A stretch of 64,000 nt of DNA from contig NZ_FOMI01000003.1 of assembly GCF_900112595.1 (NCBI RefSeq), forward strand, positions 186,001 through 250,000, read 5' to 3'. The first letter of the stretch is position 1, and every line of letters begins with the position of its first letter. A program made the position numbers and the translations under genes. Shown here piece by piece: positions 1 to 10,012 of the stretch. Under the pieces are notes generated by a model. The model was given only the letters and a program-made list of their open reading frames with translations, did no database searches and was not told where the DNA came from. Source of the DNA: Algibacter pectinivorans. GTDB taxonomy: Bacteria > Bacteroidota > Bacteroidia > Flavobacteriales > Flavobacteriaceae.

Positions 1-617
1 ATACAGATAGTAATCCAGATGGTGTTAATAGCATTCAAACCATAGGAACGCATTTAAATTATAAAAAAGGAAAATTTGGAGCTGCAGCGAATGCCTTTTT
101 GCAAATGGGAGATACAGTTGATGGTGCTTATTTATTAGGTTTAGATTTTACATATAAATCTTCAGATAAAGTAACACTTGGTGCAGGATTAGAAATTATT
201 AGCGGAAACGATACTGAAACTACCGATAGCGAAGCTTTCTTTCCTTTATACGGAACCAATCATAAATTTAACGGATTTATGGATTATTTCTATGTGGGTA
301 ACCACGCAAATAGTATTGGTTTAGTAGATGTACACGCTAGTGCTACCTTTAAACTAGGTGCAAAGTCTAGTTTAATGGTTAAGGCTTTAAATTTTAGCGG
401 CGAGCAAGAATTAGCAAGCGGAGAAAAATCTTTAGGAACAGAAATCGATATTGTGTTTAAAAAAGCATTTAATGGATACGCATTGGTAGCGGGTTATTCG
501 CAAATGTTTGCAAACGACGGTATGTACGAACTTAAAGGTGTTACTGAGGACGCTGCTGCAGATATGCAAAACTGGGCTTGGGCCATGTTAGTTATTAAGC
601 CTAAGTTTTTAAACTAA
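1..617 (+). CDS. Outer-membrane beta-barrel protein, alginate-export/porin-like (5' truncated)
   Basis: The reading frame is open from the window edge (first complete codon at 3) to the TAA at 615-617, so only the C-terminal 204 or so residues are seen. They consist of alternating polar/hydrophobic strands typical of an outer-membrane barrel, for example LLGLDFTYKSSDKVTLGAGL and YALVAGYSQMF. A stretch FFPLYGTNHKFNGFMDYFYV resembles the C-terminal part of flavobacterial alginate-export/porin proteins. The protein ends in KPKFLN, with no T9SS signal. The internal ATG at 99 is not the real start. Substrate specificity cannot be read from this fragment. A strong hairpin terminator follows. Confident about the barrel, moderate about the family. 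Confidence 0.7.
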   Translation, partial: TDSNPDGVNSIQTIGTHLNYKKGKFGAAANAFLQMGDTVDGAYLLGLDFTYKSSDKVTLGAGLEIISGNDTETTDSEAFFPLYGTNHKFNGFMDYFYVGNHANSIGLVDVHASATFKLGAKSSLMVKALNFSGEQELASGEKSLGTEIDIVFKKAFNGYALVAGYSQMFANDGMYELKGVTEDAAADMQNWAWAMLVIKPKFLN

Positions 618-698
618 ATACCGACTATCTTTTTTCATCAGTAAATTGGACGTTTTTCATTTTTTTAAATGTTATTAGTTTGATAGTTCAATTTATGT

Positions 699-728
699 GA
701 ATCCCGCTACGGCGGGATTCTTTATTTT
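699..728 (+). terminator. Rho-independent terminator
   Basis: Perfect 9-bp GC-rich stem GAATCCCGC (699-707) / GCGGGATTC (712-720) with a 4-nt loop, followed by TTTATTTT. It ends the outer-membrane barrel gene. Confidence 0.85.
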
Positions 729-973
729 GGTTGTAAATATTACTTCAATTTATAGGTTTCACTGTGTTAAAGGTTTACTTTTCTTTAAAGTGTTAGAAGA
801 CATGATACGTTTAAATAATACCCATTATTAAATCTGTAATTAAAAGAATAGATTTTTAGTAGTTTAATTTTTTATGGTGTATTTTCTTTAAAATGCACAT
901 AAATTCGATAAAGCGCGATTTTGCAGTCCTTTTTTTATATATTGTGAGCTTTTAAATTCAAACCTATAACTAA
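729..973. other. Intergenic leader upstream of the T9SS operon
   Basis: About 245 AT-rich bases precede the large gliding-type gene. I find no ORF, RNA or repeat. No exact TAnnTTTG -7 element is present; the nearest is CGATTTTG about 50 bases before the start codon, which lacks the TA. The promoter is therefore unassigned. Confidence 0.4.
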
Positions 974-3900
974 ATGAATACTTGCTTTCGCAATATATTC
1001 CGTTTCATTTTTACTAGTTTTATTGTTTTTAGTTCGTCTTATGGTATAGCACAATGTGCAGGTACTGGGTCGGAGATTACAATATGTGATAAAGAAACAG
1101 ACCCCAGCTTACAAGCTTTTAATTTATTCGATCAAATAACCGGAGAAACTCCCGGAGGAACATGGGTTGCAGATAGTAACTTTAATTCCGATGCTTTAGA
1201 TGAAACTGCAGGAATAGTAAACTTATGGGCTATTAACAGGTTTGGTGCTCATGGATTTACTTACATGAATTCCGCTTGCGACGCCAGTACAGCCACAGTA
1301 ATTATAAACTTGGGTGGTTATCCAGGAGAAAGCAATCAAAATCCAGGTACAAACAATGTTTGTCAGGTTTTAAAGGCCGATGACGATGATGCCGCAAATA
1401 TTATAGATTTATTTATTTTTATAGATACCGCTAACGCCATGATTGGTCCAGATACTGGTGGCGTTTGGACAGAAAGTCCAGGGAATATGGCAACTGGTTT
1501 ATTAATTAATGAGTTTTTTAATTTTGGCGATGTACCAATAGGTACCTATACCTTTACCTATACGGTGCCGTCTGTTAATGGTTGCCCTTCAAGTTCGGCA
1601 ATTATAGATGTAGAGGTTAGACGATCTCCAAATCCTGGTGTTGCAACGCCTTTAAATCTTTGCGAAAGCGTCGATATGTCTAGTTTAAGAGATTTAGATC
1701 TTTTTTCTAGATTAACTGGCGAAGATACTAATGGCGAATGGACAGATAGTAATGTACCAAGTACAGGCGAACTTTCCAATGGTTCAGATTCTGTAATAAA
1801 CGTTGAAAATATATATAACACCTTGGGGGTTGGAACGTATACCTTTAGCTATAAAGTTATACCAGATCACCCCATTTGCGAAGAGCAAGAAGCCGTTTTT
1901 ACAATATGTATTGAAGAGCAACTAGAATTAACGGGTACTCTAGATGTGGATTGCCAGGGTGTGGTAACTGTAAATTATGATAGTTCACTGTTGGCAAATG
2001 GTACGTATAATTTAAGTTATACGGTTACAGGAAGCAATTTAGGGACACACACCAATACACAAAATGTCGATTTTGCTAATGGTAATGCAACTTTTAACCT
2101 AGAACCAGACCTTAATTTAACATCCAGCGAGACCTTAACCATACAAATAGACAATATTACAGGGCCATCTCCTTGTGGCGGACTTCCATTATGTACTTCT
2201 ATAATAAATGTGCCACCAAAGATGTTTGATATGTTTGTTGAACCTAGTATATCCATAACATCCACAACGGGTTGCGAGCTCGACGATATTTTAATTACCT
2301 ATTTAAATACTGTCGATTCTAACTTTAATCCTATTGATGGAACACAATCTGTAACATATTCTATAAACGGTGTCGATTTTACCGATGAGGTGACTTTCTC
2401 TAACGGAAATGCCGCATCCAATGTATCTGTAGATCGTTTTATGTTAGGTAGCAATCAATTGGTGTTTTATCAATCTAATAGTTTTGTGCATTGTAAAGAT
2501 TTAAATACGGGCATTTTTCTTAATTTAATTCCTGCACCACCAAATCCTGTGTTTAGTATTGTACCAGATAATAAGTGCGATGCTTCAAGTGTTCAGTTTG
2601 GTTTTAATAGCCCTTCCGGGGAATTTATAGCGTATAACCCAGTAACTTTCGATATTTACCAACATGGTAGCGAACCAGGACAATTCCAACCGAGAGATCC
2701 TAGTGTGTCATTAACCAATAATACTCAAGGTGATGGTATCGATTTGAATATTTCTAATACTAACGATGTTAGCCAACTTCCTGATGGTGATTATGTTTTT
2801 GTTATAAGAAGTGTTCAAGATGATAATGCCGCTTGTAGAGGATTAAGTCAAACAGAAATTGATAATTATGCCGCTCAAGGTATTGCTATTGGTTTAACTA
2901 AATCTGGCAATAATCATATTTTCGATGCACGTTTAACGTTCAGAATTGGAGACCCGCCATTACCTAAATTAATTAAAAATAATTTTCAAGTATGTTTGTT
3001 AAATGGACCAGTCACTTTAGGCGATTTATCCATTTTTGCAGGAGCCGATGTTAATATTGCTTTAACCGATATAAATGATGTTGAGGTACCAGAAACTTTC
3101 GAAATAACGGAAGATGCTACTTTTAATGCCATATTTACTAGTGCCATAACAGGTTGCGATTTAGGAACCGAGCAATTTATGGTTTCGGTAGTATCCAATG
3201 CATCGTCGCCAACATTAAATACCAATGTGTTTTGTAGTTTGGTAACCAATACGGTTTCAGATTTAGATACTTCGGGACAAGATATCGTGTGGTACGATGC
3301 CGAAACCGATGGAATAGCTTACAACACATCAGACGTTATTGATACGAATAATGCGTATTGGGCAGAAATAACCATATCTGGAGGTTGTGTAAGTACCACA
3401 AGAACCCAAGCTGTAATTACTTTTGTTAATCAGGCTAATGCGCCAACACCATTAACCAATGAGTTTTGTTCTTCTGCAACGCCTACAATAAGCGATTTGC
3501 AAGTAGAAACAGATGCCGCAATTATACAATGGTTTACTTCGCAAACAGGACCAGAATACACAAGTACCGCCTTACCATTAGATGAAACGCAGGAATATTG
3601 GGTATCGCAAACAGCAATTCAAGGTTGCGAGAGCGAGCGTGTTCAAGTTACATTTACAACAACCGATGTCGCTCCAAACCCAGAACCTATTACAAACAGT
3701 TTTTGTACAGCCGATGGTACGGTATATACTTTAGAGGATTTGGCTTATAACGAATCGTCTCTATCTCGAGAAGGTGAGCTTACTTATTTTTCAGATGCAG
3801 CAGGTACAGTAGCTATTCCTTCTACAGAGTTACTAGAAAATGTTAAAAGTCCTGTTTATGTGCAACAAATTATTGCAGAGGCATGTTCTAGTGCTATTGT

Positions 3901-4990
3901 AGAAGTTAATTTTTCGTTAGTAGATAGAGCTTCAAAACCAGAATTATCACCAGTTACATTTTGCTTAGAAAATGAGCCTACTGTGCAAGAGTTAATAGAT
4001 GCTTTAGAAACGCAAACGTCAAATACCATAACTATTTACGACGATGAAACCTCTACAACAGCATTAGATGCTACTTTGGAATTATCGACGCTTACAGAGC
4101 CTATTTATGCTTCTCAAACCATTACTGTAGGGTGCGAAAGTAACGAAAGAACGGAGGTTACTTTTACTTTGGCTAATCCAACAATTTCAAGCAATGATTT
4201 TCAAGTACTGCACTGTAGTATAGACCAAGCTACGTTAAACGATGTGTATTTTGGCAACGGAACCGTGGTATGGAAGGACGAAAGCGATAATCCTTTATTA
4301 GGAACCGTTTTATTAGAAAACGGAACGTCCTATTTTGCGCAAGTAGAGGTGGAATCTTGTTTAAGTGAAGCTATAGAGATTCAAATAACTTTGGTAGATG
4401 TTCAAGATCCTTTACCAAGTGCAACAACAGCTAATTTTTGCGGAATTCAAGAAAAACAAATAGCAGATCTATTAGAAGATGAGTCTGGTAATGCACGCTT
4501 TACTATACCAGCTAGCCATACTTTAGTTTGGTACGATACTAATGATGTGTCTACACGAAACACTCTAGATAATAACACGGTACTAGATAATGTTACCTAT
4601 TACGCGGCATACGAAGTCACTTCAACAGTGTCGGGACAAACCATAACTTGCGAAAGCAATGCGGTAGGTATTACAGTCGATTTAACAGCTTGCGATCCAA
4701 AAGAATTAGTTATTCCAGATGCATTTTCCCCTAATGGCGATAGCATCAACGATACCTTCGAGTTACTAAATATAGAATTTGTGTACCCAGATTATAACAT
4801 TGAAATTTATAATAGATACGGACGTGTTGTTTTTAAAGGCGATATAGAAGTTGGTTTCTGGGATGGTAAAAGTAATCAAGGAGGATTTTCTAGTGGTGAA
4901 GTTTTACCAACAGGCGTTTACTTCTACGTAATTAATTTTAATCGATTTGATACAAAACCATATCAAGGACAAGTTTATTTAAAACGATAA
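974..4990 (+). CDS. T9SS type B sorting domain-containing cell-surface protein with tandem Ig-like repeats
   Basis: This is a secreted 1338-aa cell-surface protein. It has a signal peptide (residues 1-27, ending around YGIAQC). Many Ig/PKD-like beta modules follow. In the second half at least six units begin with an (F/H)C pair about 75-85 residues apart, near residues 752, 830, 910, 995, 1079 and 1154; a second Cys later in most units could form a disulphide. The last ~90 residues (PDAFSPNGDSINDTFE, YNRYGRVVF, GVYFYVINF) are the gliding-motility-associated C-terminal (CHU_C, type B) domain recognised by the type IX secretion system. Its stop overlaps the start of the PorP/SprF gene (TAATG). 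Type B substrates usually pair with a PorP/SprF-like partner, as here. Ligand unknown; probably an adhesin or matrix protein. Confidence 0.92.
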   Translation: MNTCFRNIFRFIFTSFIVFSSSYGIAQCAGTGSEITICDKETDPSLQAFNLFDQITGETPGGTWVADSNFNSDALDETAGIVNLWAINRFGAHGFTYMNSACDASTATVIINLGGYPGESNQNPGTNNVCQVLKADDDDAANIIDLFIFIDTANAMIGPDTGGVWTESPGNMATGLLINEFFNFGDVPIGTYTFTYTVPSVNGCPSSSAIIDVEVRRSPNPGVATPLNLCESVDMSSLRDLDLFSRLTGEDTNGEWTDSNVPSTGELSNGSDSVINVENIYNTLGVGTYTFSYKVIPDHPICEEQEAVFTICIEEQLELTGTLDVDCQGVVTVNYDSSLLANGTYNLSYTVTGSNLGTHTNTQNVDFANGNATFNLEPDLNLTSSETLTIQIDNITGPSPCGGLPLCTSIINVPPKMFDMFVEPSISITSTTGCELDDILITYLNTVDSNFNPIDGTQSVTYSINGVDFTDEVTFSNGNAASNVSVDRFMLGSNQLVFYQSNSFVHCKDLNTGIFLNLIPAPPNPVFSIVPDNKCDASSVQFGFNSPSGEFIAYNPVTFDIYQHGSEPGQFQPRDPSVSLTNNTQGDGIDLNISNTNDVSQLPDGDYVFVIRSVQDDNAACRGLSQTEIDNYAAQGIAIGLTKSGNNHIFDARLTFRIGDPPLPKLIKNNFQVCLLNGPVTLGDLSIFAGADVNIALTDINDVEVPETFEITEDATFNAIFTSAITGCDLGTEQFMVSVVSNASSPTLNTNVFCSLVTNTVSDLDTSGQDIVWYDAETDGIAYNTSDVIDTNNAYWAEITISGGCVSTTRTQAVITFVNQANAPTPLTNEFCSSATPTISDLQVETDAAIIQWFTSQTGPEYTSTALPLDETQEYWVSQTAIQGCESERVQVTFTTTDVAPNPEPITNSFCTADGTVYTLEDLAYNESSLSREGELTYFSDAAGTVAIPSTELLENVKSPVYVQQIIAEACSSAIVEVNFSLVDRASKPELSPVTFCLENEPTVQELIDALETQTSNTITIYDDETSTTALDATLELSTLTEPIYASQTITVGCESNERTEVTFTLANPTISSNDFQVLHCSIDQATLNDVYFGNGTVVWKDESDNPLLGTVLLENGTSYFAQVEVESCLSEAIEIQITLVDVQDPLPSATTANFCGIQEKQIADLLEDESGNARFTIPASHTLVWYDTNDVSTRNTLDNNTVLDNVTYYAAYEVTSTVSGQTITCESNAVGITVDLTACDPKELVIPDAFSPNGDSINDTFELLNIEFVYPDYNIEIYNRYGRVVFKGDIEVGFWDGKSNQGGFSSGEVLPTGVYFYVINFNRFDTKPYQGQVYLKR

Positions 4991-5952
4991 TGACTAGCAA
5001 TACCAATTCAAAAATGTCAAAATATATAAAATCTGTGCTGTTAGCTTTATTGTTATGCAATGTCGTAGTGGCGCAACAAGATCCGCAATTTACGCAGTAT
5101 ACTTACAATATGAGCGTTGTAAACCCTGCGTACTCCACAACCGATTTTGGTGTGGTTAATTTAGGTGCTAATTACCGTAAGCAATGGACAAACACCATTG
5201 GTAGTCCTAGAACGTTTTCATTTTTTGCACATACGCCTTTTAATGATAAAATTGAAATGGGACTAACATTTACAACCGATCAAATTGGGCAGGATGTTAT
5301 CGAAATAAACGAAAAAAATATTAACGCAGACTTTGCATACGTTTTAAATATTAATACCAACAGTAAGTTGTCTTTAGGGTTAAAAGCCGGTTTTACTTTA
5401 TATGATACTGCTTTTACTGGAACCTTAATAAACTCTAACGACCCTACATTTACTAATAATGTAAATGAGGTGTATCCAACTATTGGCGCAGGTGCTTATT
5501 ATTTTACAGACTCCTATTATTTAGGGTTATCTGCTCCTAATTTTTTACGAACAACTCAACTTGATGATGCTGTAGTAGCTACAAAACTAGGAAAAGAGGA
5601 GGTGCACTTTTATATGATTGGTGGTTATGTATATCCTGTAAACGAGAATTTAAAATTAAAACCTTCATTTATGGCTAGAGCCGTAAAAGGCGCTCCAGTT
5701 AACTTAGATGTGTCCGTAAATGCCTTAATACACGACCGTTTTGAAGCTGGTCTTTCGTATAGATTGGATGATGCTGTTAGTGGTATTGTTGGGTTTAGAG
5801 TTACTCCATCGTTTAAGGTGGCTTACTCTTATGATGCTACGGTTTCAGAGTTTTCTAATTATAACAACGGGTCGCACGAAATTGTATTATTGTTCGATGT
5901 GTCGTTATTCGGTTTAAAGGAAGGATATAAAAAATCACCAAGATTTTTCTAA
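4990..5952 (+). CDS. PorP/SprF family type IX secretion system membrane protein
   Basis: An outer-membrane beta-barrel of 320 aa. It has a signal peptide ending near VVVAQ and the family hallmark just after it, QDPQFTQYTYNMSVVNPAY, followed by repeated amphipathic strands and an aromatic C-terminus. PorP/SprF proteins assist secretion or surface attachment of type B T9SS cargo and are normally encoded directly beside their cargo, as here. The ATG overlaps the preceding stop by one base; an internal ATG at 5014 (MSKYIK) would also leave a good signal peptide. Translation is probably coupled to the upstream gene. The OmpA-family gene follows 8 bases later. Very likely assignment; its specific cargo is inferred from gene order. 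Confidence 0.93.
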   Translation: MTSNTNSKMSKYIKSVLLALLLCNVVVAQQDPQFTQYTYNMSVVNPAYSTTDFGVVNLGANYRKQWTNTIGSPRTFSFFAHTPFNDKIEMGLTFTTDQIGQDVIEINEKNINADFAYVLNINTNSKLSLGLKAGFTLYDTAFTGTLINSNDPTFTNNVNEVYPTIGAGAYYFTDSYYLGLSAPNFLRTTQLDDAVVATKLGKEEVHFYMIGGYVYPVNENLKLKPSFMARAVKGAPVNLDVSVNALIHDRFEAGLSYRLDDAVSGIVGFRVTPSFKVAYSYDATVSEFSNYNNGSHEIVLLFDVSLFGLKEGYKKSPRFF

Positions 5953-5960
5953 AAATATTA

Positions 5961-8102
5961 TTGATGAAAAAATTACTACCAATATTTGCATTCATACTTA
6001 TGTTTTCTGGGTTTGCACAGGAAAAAGAAGCTTCGGTTAAACCCATTTTTAATAATGATTTACGACGTGCTAATGCCTATTTTGAGCGTGCGGATTATGC
6101 TAAAGCTATTCCGTTCTACGAAAAAGTAAATACAAAACAGCGTATTACCCAAGTGGTTGAAAATTTAGCAACATGTTATTATAATATTGGCGATCTTAAA
6201 TCGTCTGCAAGACTTTACGGTTATTTAGTAAATAGTAAACGTGGTAATAAAACAGACCAGAATGTGTTTAAGTACATCCAAGCGCTTAAAGCTTCGGGGA
6301 ATTATAAAGATGCTAATAGTGTTAGTCGTGAATTTCTAGCAGAAAAAGGAGATGTTTCAGTGTTAAAAACTTTTGATGCTGAGGTTGTTAAGCAAGAAAA
6401 TATTATAGCTATTGGTAGTCGTTATAATCTTGAAAACTTAGCTATAAATACGGAGAATTCAGAATTTGGTATGTTGCCTTATCAAGATAATTTAGTGTAT
6501 GCAGCCTCAAAAAAAGAAGGACATAAAAAGAATATTTTTAGTAAGTATTACGGTTGGAACAATCAGCCATTTTTAGATATTTATAAGATTAATAAGGATA
6601 GTGTTTCAAAAGGAAATACGGCTTCAGCGTCTATCTCAGAGGCTATAAATACTAAACTTCACGAAGGTTCGGTTGCGTTTACGCAAGATCTTAAAACCAT
6701 TTATTTTACTAGAAACAATTATATTAAAGGTAAAGAAGTAAAAGACGATAAATCTGTTACTCATTTAAAAATATATAAAGCCCAATTAATTGATAGTGTT
6801 TGGACCAACATTGAAGCCCTTCCATTTAATGGTGATGATTTTTCGGTAGAACATCCAGCATTAAGTCCAGATGGTAAGCGTTTGTATTTTGCCTCGGATA
6901 TGCCAGGAACTTTAGGTGAATTCGATTTGTTTTATGTTGATGTAAAAGCCGATGGCACATACGGAGCTCCTGTAAATTTAGGTGCTGCCATAAATACGGA
7001 ACACCGCGAACAGTTTCCATTTATAGCAGATAATGGCGATTTATATTTCTCATCGAATGGGCAATTTGGTTTTGGTGGATTAGATGTATTTTGGGCGAAG
7101 AAATCCGGAACTAGTTTCCAAAAGCCAGATAATTTGGGCTTACCACTTAATTCTGGTTACGATGATTTTGCTTTTTATTTAGATAAATCCTTAAAATCTG
7201 GATTTGTATCATCCAATAGAATAAAAGGTAAAGGGAGCGACGATATTTATAGTTTTAAAGAGATTAAACCTTTAATTATAGAAGATTGTACACAATACAT
7301 AAATGGTATTATTACCGATAAAGATACCGAGGTATGTATTACAAATGCAAAAGTGACCCTTAGTATAATATCTATAGATCCAAGCACAGATTTAGCTACG
7401 TTTACCACTAAAGAAGATGGGGCTTTTAATACAGGTGTTGATTGTGAAATTACGGTATTGGTAAAAGCAACAGCACATGGTTATCAAGATGCGCAACGTA
7501 AAATAATAATAGGAGGAGAGCGCCGTATTACAAACGATGCATCTTTAGCACTTGTGTCTTTAGCATCTATTAAAGAGAAGGAGCAGGAAGCACAGCAAAT
7601 CGCTTTGGAGAAAGAACGACAAAAAGAGCAGGAAAAGCAAAAGAAAGAACAAGTAAAGCTTAAGCAAGATGCCGAAAATAAAAAGAAGGCATATGATAAT
7701 ATTATAGCTTCTGAGCCTAATTTAAAAACCAAAAACAATAGGCTTGTTATTGTAACGGCAGATATTAATTTTGATTATAAACTTTGGTACATTAGAAAGG
7801 ATGTTAAAAAAGTTTTACAACCTGTGGTCGATTTACTTAATAAGTATCCTAATATGCAAATTGAAATTGAATCGCATACCGATATTAGGGGAAATGAAGC
7901 TTATAACAAAGATTTGTCTCAAAAAAGAGCCACTTCAACTAAAGAATATTTAGTGTCTAAAGGCATAGAATCTTATAGGATTACTGCCATTGGTTATGGC
8001 GAGTCTAAACCGTTACAAAAATGTGTTACAGAAGATGCTTGTAGCGAAGAGGAGCATGAAATTAATAGAAGATCGGAATTTGTTATTAAGCAACTCCAAT
8101 AG
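5961..8102 (+). CDS. TPR / PD40 beta-propeller / OmpA-family protein of the T9SS operon (PorE-like)
   Basis: A 713-aa envelope protein. Domains in order: signal peptide (1-20); TPR-like helices (about 30-140; NAYFERADYAKAIPFYEK); WD40-like PD40 beta-propeller strands (about 160-440; HPALSPDGKRLYFASD and FPFIADNGDLYFSS); a carboxypeptidase-regulatory-like beta sandwich (about 450-530); a highly charged Glu/Lys/Gln linker (about 535-575); and a C-terminal OmpA domain that binds peptidoglycan (IEIESHTDIRGNEAYNKDLS, ITAIGYGESKP). This architecture is the one that accompanies PorP/SprF and links outer-membrane secretion parts to the cell wall. Third gene of the operon. Family assignment is firm; the exact partner is inferred. 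Confidence 0.92.
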   Translation: MMKKLLPIFAFILMFSGFAQEKEASVKPIFNNDLRRANAYFERADYAKAIPFYEKVNTKQRITQVVENLATCYYNIGDLKSSARLYGYLVNSKRGNKTDQNVFKYIQALKASGNYKDANSVSREFLAEKGDVSVLKTFDAEVVKQENIIAIGSRYNLENLAINTENSEFGMLPYQDNLVYAASKKEGHKKNIFSKYYGWNNQPFLDIYKINKDSVSKGNTASASISEAINTKLHEGSVAFTQDLKTIYFTRNNYIKGKEVKDDKSVTHLKIYKAQLIDSVWTNIEALPFNGDDFSVEHPALSPDGKRLYFASDMPGTLGEFDLFYVDVKADGTYGAPVNLGAAINTEHREQFPFIADNGDLYFSSNGQFGFGGLDVFWAKKSGTSFQKPDNLGLPLNSGYDDFAFYLDKSLKSGFVSSNRIKGKGSDDIYSFKEIKPLIIEDCTQYINGIITDKDTEVCITNAKVTLSIISIDPSTDLATFTTKEDGAFNTGVDCEITVLVKATAHGYQDAQRKIIIGGERRITNDASLALVSLASIKEKEQEAQQIALEKERQKEQEKQKKEQVKLKQDAENKKKAYDNIIASEPNLKTKNNRLVIVTADINFDYKLWYIRKDVKKVLQPVVDLLNKYPNMQIEIESHTDIRGNEAYNKDLSQKRATSTKEYLVSKGIESYRITAIGYGESKPLQKCVTEDACSEEEHEINRRSEFVIKQLQ

Positions 8103-8150
8103 CTTATACTTTAATTAGTTTAAACTAATAAAGCATAAGCTATTTATTTT
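8101..8150. terminator. Bidirectional terminator between convergent operons
   Basis: A nearly perfect ~20-bp inverted repeat starting AGCTTATACTTTAATTAG (8101-) and closing with its complement by about 8141 is followed by ATTTATTTT. It lies between the + operon ending at 8102 and the - operon ending at 8197. Confidence 0.75.
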
Positions 8151-8196
8151 AACTCATGTATTCTAAAAGATAAATAAGGGCTAGTAGCTAATTTTT

Positions 8197-9594
8197 CTAA
8201 CTGTTAAGTGATACATCGAAATCATTACAGTTGTCCTCAATAATAACGTCTCCTTTAACGTTATTTATTGGTAGGGAGAAAAAGAACGTACTACCTTCAC
8301 CTAATTTAGAATTTACCCAAATTTTGCCATCTAGTAGGTTTACTAACTTCTTTGCTATAGTAAGTCCTATTCCAACACCTTCATGCGTTCTGTTAAATGA
8401 TCCATTAACTTGTGTAAAGCCATTAAAAATTAAATCTTGATGATTTAGATCTATACCAATGCCTTTATCGGCCACGAAAAAGATAATATGCATAGCACCA
8501 TCTTTTTTACATATTTTAAAGCCGTATTCGATAGTACCAGTTTCAGAAAACTTAATAGCATTTTTTAATAGATTTGTTAAAATGTGTTTAATCTTAATTT
8601 CGTCAGTATAAATAATTAATTTCTTATGGTTTGTTGGAATTGATAAATTGAAGTTTAAGTGTTCCTTTCCTAAATTAATTTGATACCCTTTGATGGATTT
8701 ATGAATGTCATAGAAAAAGATATTTAAATCGACATCCTTCATAATCAATTTTTCTTTTCCAGATTCAATTTGCGACATTTTAAAGAGATCATTAATAAGT
8801 TTTAGTAAATGCTCTCCACTTTTATTAATGATTTTTACATACTCTAGAATTTCTTCCATTGATGAGTCGCCTTCTATTAAATCGGAAAGACCAATAATAG
8901 CATTTAAGGGCGTTCTAAGCTCATGCGACATGGTTGCTAAAAACTCAGATTTTACTCGGTCGCTTTCTTCAGCTTTTTCCTTGGCATCGGTAAGTTCTAA
9001 AGTGCGCTCTTTAACTAGATTTTCTAGGTTATTTCTATAAGTTTCAAGCTCTTTGTTTTGAAGCGTAATTTCGCGCTGATTTTCTAAAAGTAATTTATTG
9101 TTAGTATTTAACTCTTGGGTACGTAACTTAACTTTTTGTTCTAAGGATGTGCTTAACTCACTTAGTTCGTCGTTTTTTATTTTAAGCTGGCTGTCCTGCT
9201 GGTAACTTTTAAGGGCCTGTTTAACAGTTAAAACAAGATCGTTAGTACACCAAGGCTTAGAAATATATCTATACAGACCAGCATAGTTTATTGAATTTGC
9301 AACGCCTTCAATCGTGGCTTGCCCTGTTAAAAGTATGTTTAGGGCATGAGGCGATTTTTCGTATATTTTCATTAAAAATTCATCACCTTTCATAATAGGC
9401 ATAGCATAATCGGCTATTACCACCTGAATTTCATAATTTAACTCTAGCAAATTATCGATGGCCTCTAGCGCTTCTATTCCAGACTCTGCTGTTTCAATAA
9501 TATAGTTATTGCCAAAGGCATTTTTAAGTTCAGTTTTTAAGCTATTTAGAACGATTTTTTCATCGTCTACACAAAATATCACACCTGTTTTCAT
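8197..9594 (-). CDS. Response regulator-histidine kinase hybrid (REC-HisKA-HATPase)
   Basis: Cytoplasmic 465-aa signalling protein without membrane segments. An N-terminal receiver (1-125) has the acidic pair D10/D11, phospho-acceptor D62 in IADYAMP, LTGQA and the KPW lysine. A long coiled coil (about 130-210) follows, then HisKA with the H-box [18 protein letters not shown] and a HATPase_c domain with N box, DKGIGID (G1) and [12 protein letters not shown] (G2). It is the last gene of the minus-strand operon that starts with a YfiR-like gene, 12 bases after the REC-only gene. Its receiver resembles that protein's receiver (both carry LTGQA and KPW), suggesting duplication. It probably takes a phosphoryl group from the membrane kinase upstream or acts with it. 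Confidence 0.9.
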   Translation of the reverse strand: MKTGVIFCVDDEKIVLNSLKTELKNAFGNNYIIETAESGIEALEAIDNLLELNYEIQVVIADYAMPIMKGDEFLMKIYEKSPHALNILLTGQATIEGVANSINYAGLYRYISKPWCTNDLVLTVKQALKSYQQDSQLKIKNDELSELSTSLEQKVKLRTQELNTNNKLLLENQREITLQNKELETYRNNLENLVKERTLELTDAKEKAEESDRVKSEFLATMSHELRTPLNAIIGLSDLIEGDSSMEEILEYVKIINKSGEHLLKLINDLFKMSQIESGKEKLIMKDVDLNIFFYDIHKSIKGYQINLGKEHLNFNLSIPTNHKKLIIYTDEIKIKHILTNLLKNAIKFSETGTIEYGFKICKKDGAMHIIFFVADKGIGIDLNHQDLIFNGFTQVNGSFNRTHEGVGIGLTIAKKLVNLLDGKIWVNSKLGEGSTFFFSLPINNVKGDVIIEDNCNDFDVSLNS

Positions 9595-9606
9595 ACGTCC
9601 TAGTTT

Positions 9607-10002
9607 TTAATTAGTTGCACTTCCAGAATCTATACAAGAAAATAGTTCAGATTGAACCCAAGGTTTTTTAATGCATTTATATAAACGCGCTTCTTGTTTT
9701 GTTTTTTCTATGGATTTATAATTGGCCTGACCTGTTAGCATTATTTTTAACGAATTCGGGTATTTGTTATGCACTTTAATTAAAAACGCATCGCCTTTAA
9801 TACCTGGCATTAACCAATCGCTAATTATTATAAGTCTTACGCTTAGGTCCATCATTATTTCGTCAATTATCTCTAAAGCCTCATTTGCACTTTCTGCGGT
9901 TTCATATAAAAATGCATTTCCGTAGTTCTCTTTTAGTTGAGCTTTTATGCTGTTTAATATGACTTTTTCGTCATCGACACATAAGATTACAGTTTTCTTC
10001 AT
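9607..10002 (-). CDS. Single-domain response regulator (REC)
   Basis: 131 aa from the preferred ATG at 10002 (MKKTVILCVDDEK), which leaves 10 bases after the stop of the upstream kinase gene; an in-frame ATG at 10038 would overlap that gene by 26 bp and add 12 poorly conserved residues. The protein is a lone receiver: acidic pair in CVDDEK, phospho-acceptor Asp in IISDWLMP, LTGQA, and KKPW. There is no output domain, so it must act by protein contact or phosphotransfer. It lies between a membrane histidine kinase and a REC-kinase hybrid, consistent with a phosphorelay shuttle. Direct partners are inferred from order only. Confidence 0.88.
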   Translation of the reverse strand: MKKTVILCVDDEKVILNSIKAQLKENYGNAFLYETAESANEALEIIDEIMMDLSVRLIIISDWLMPGIKGDAFLIKVHNKYPNSLKIMLTGQANYKSIEKTKQEARLYKCIKKPWVQSELFSCIDSGSATN

Positions 10003-10012
10003 AGCACTATTC

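Noticed and set aside
7484-7738. Minus-strand ORF opposite the charged linker of the OmpA-family gene
   Set aside because: It is the antisense of a Lys/Glu/Gln-rich stretch, giving a Ser/Phe/Cys-rich translation; coding evidence lies on the plus strand.
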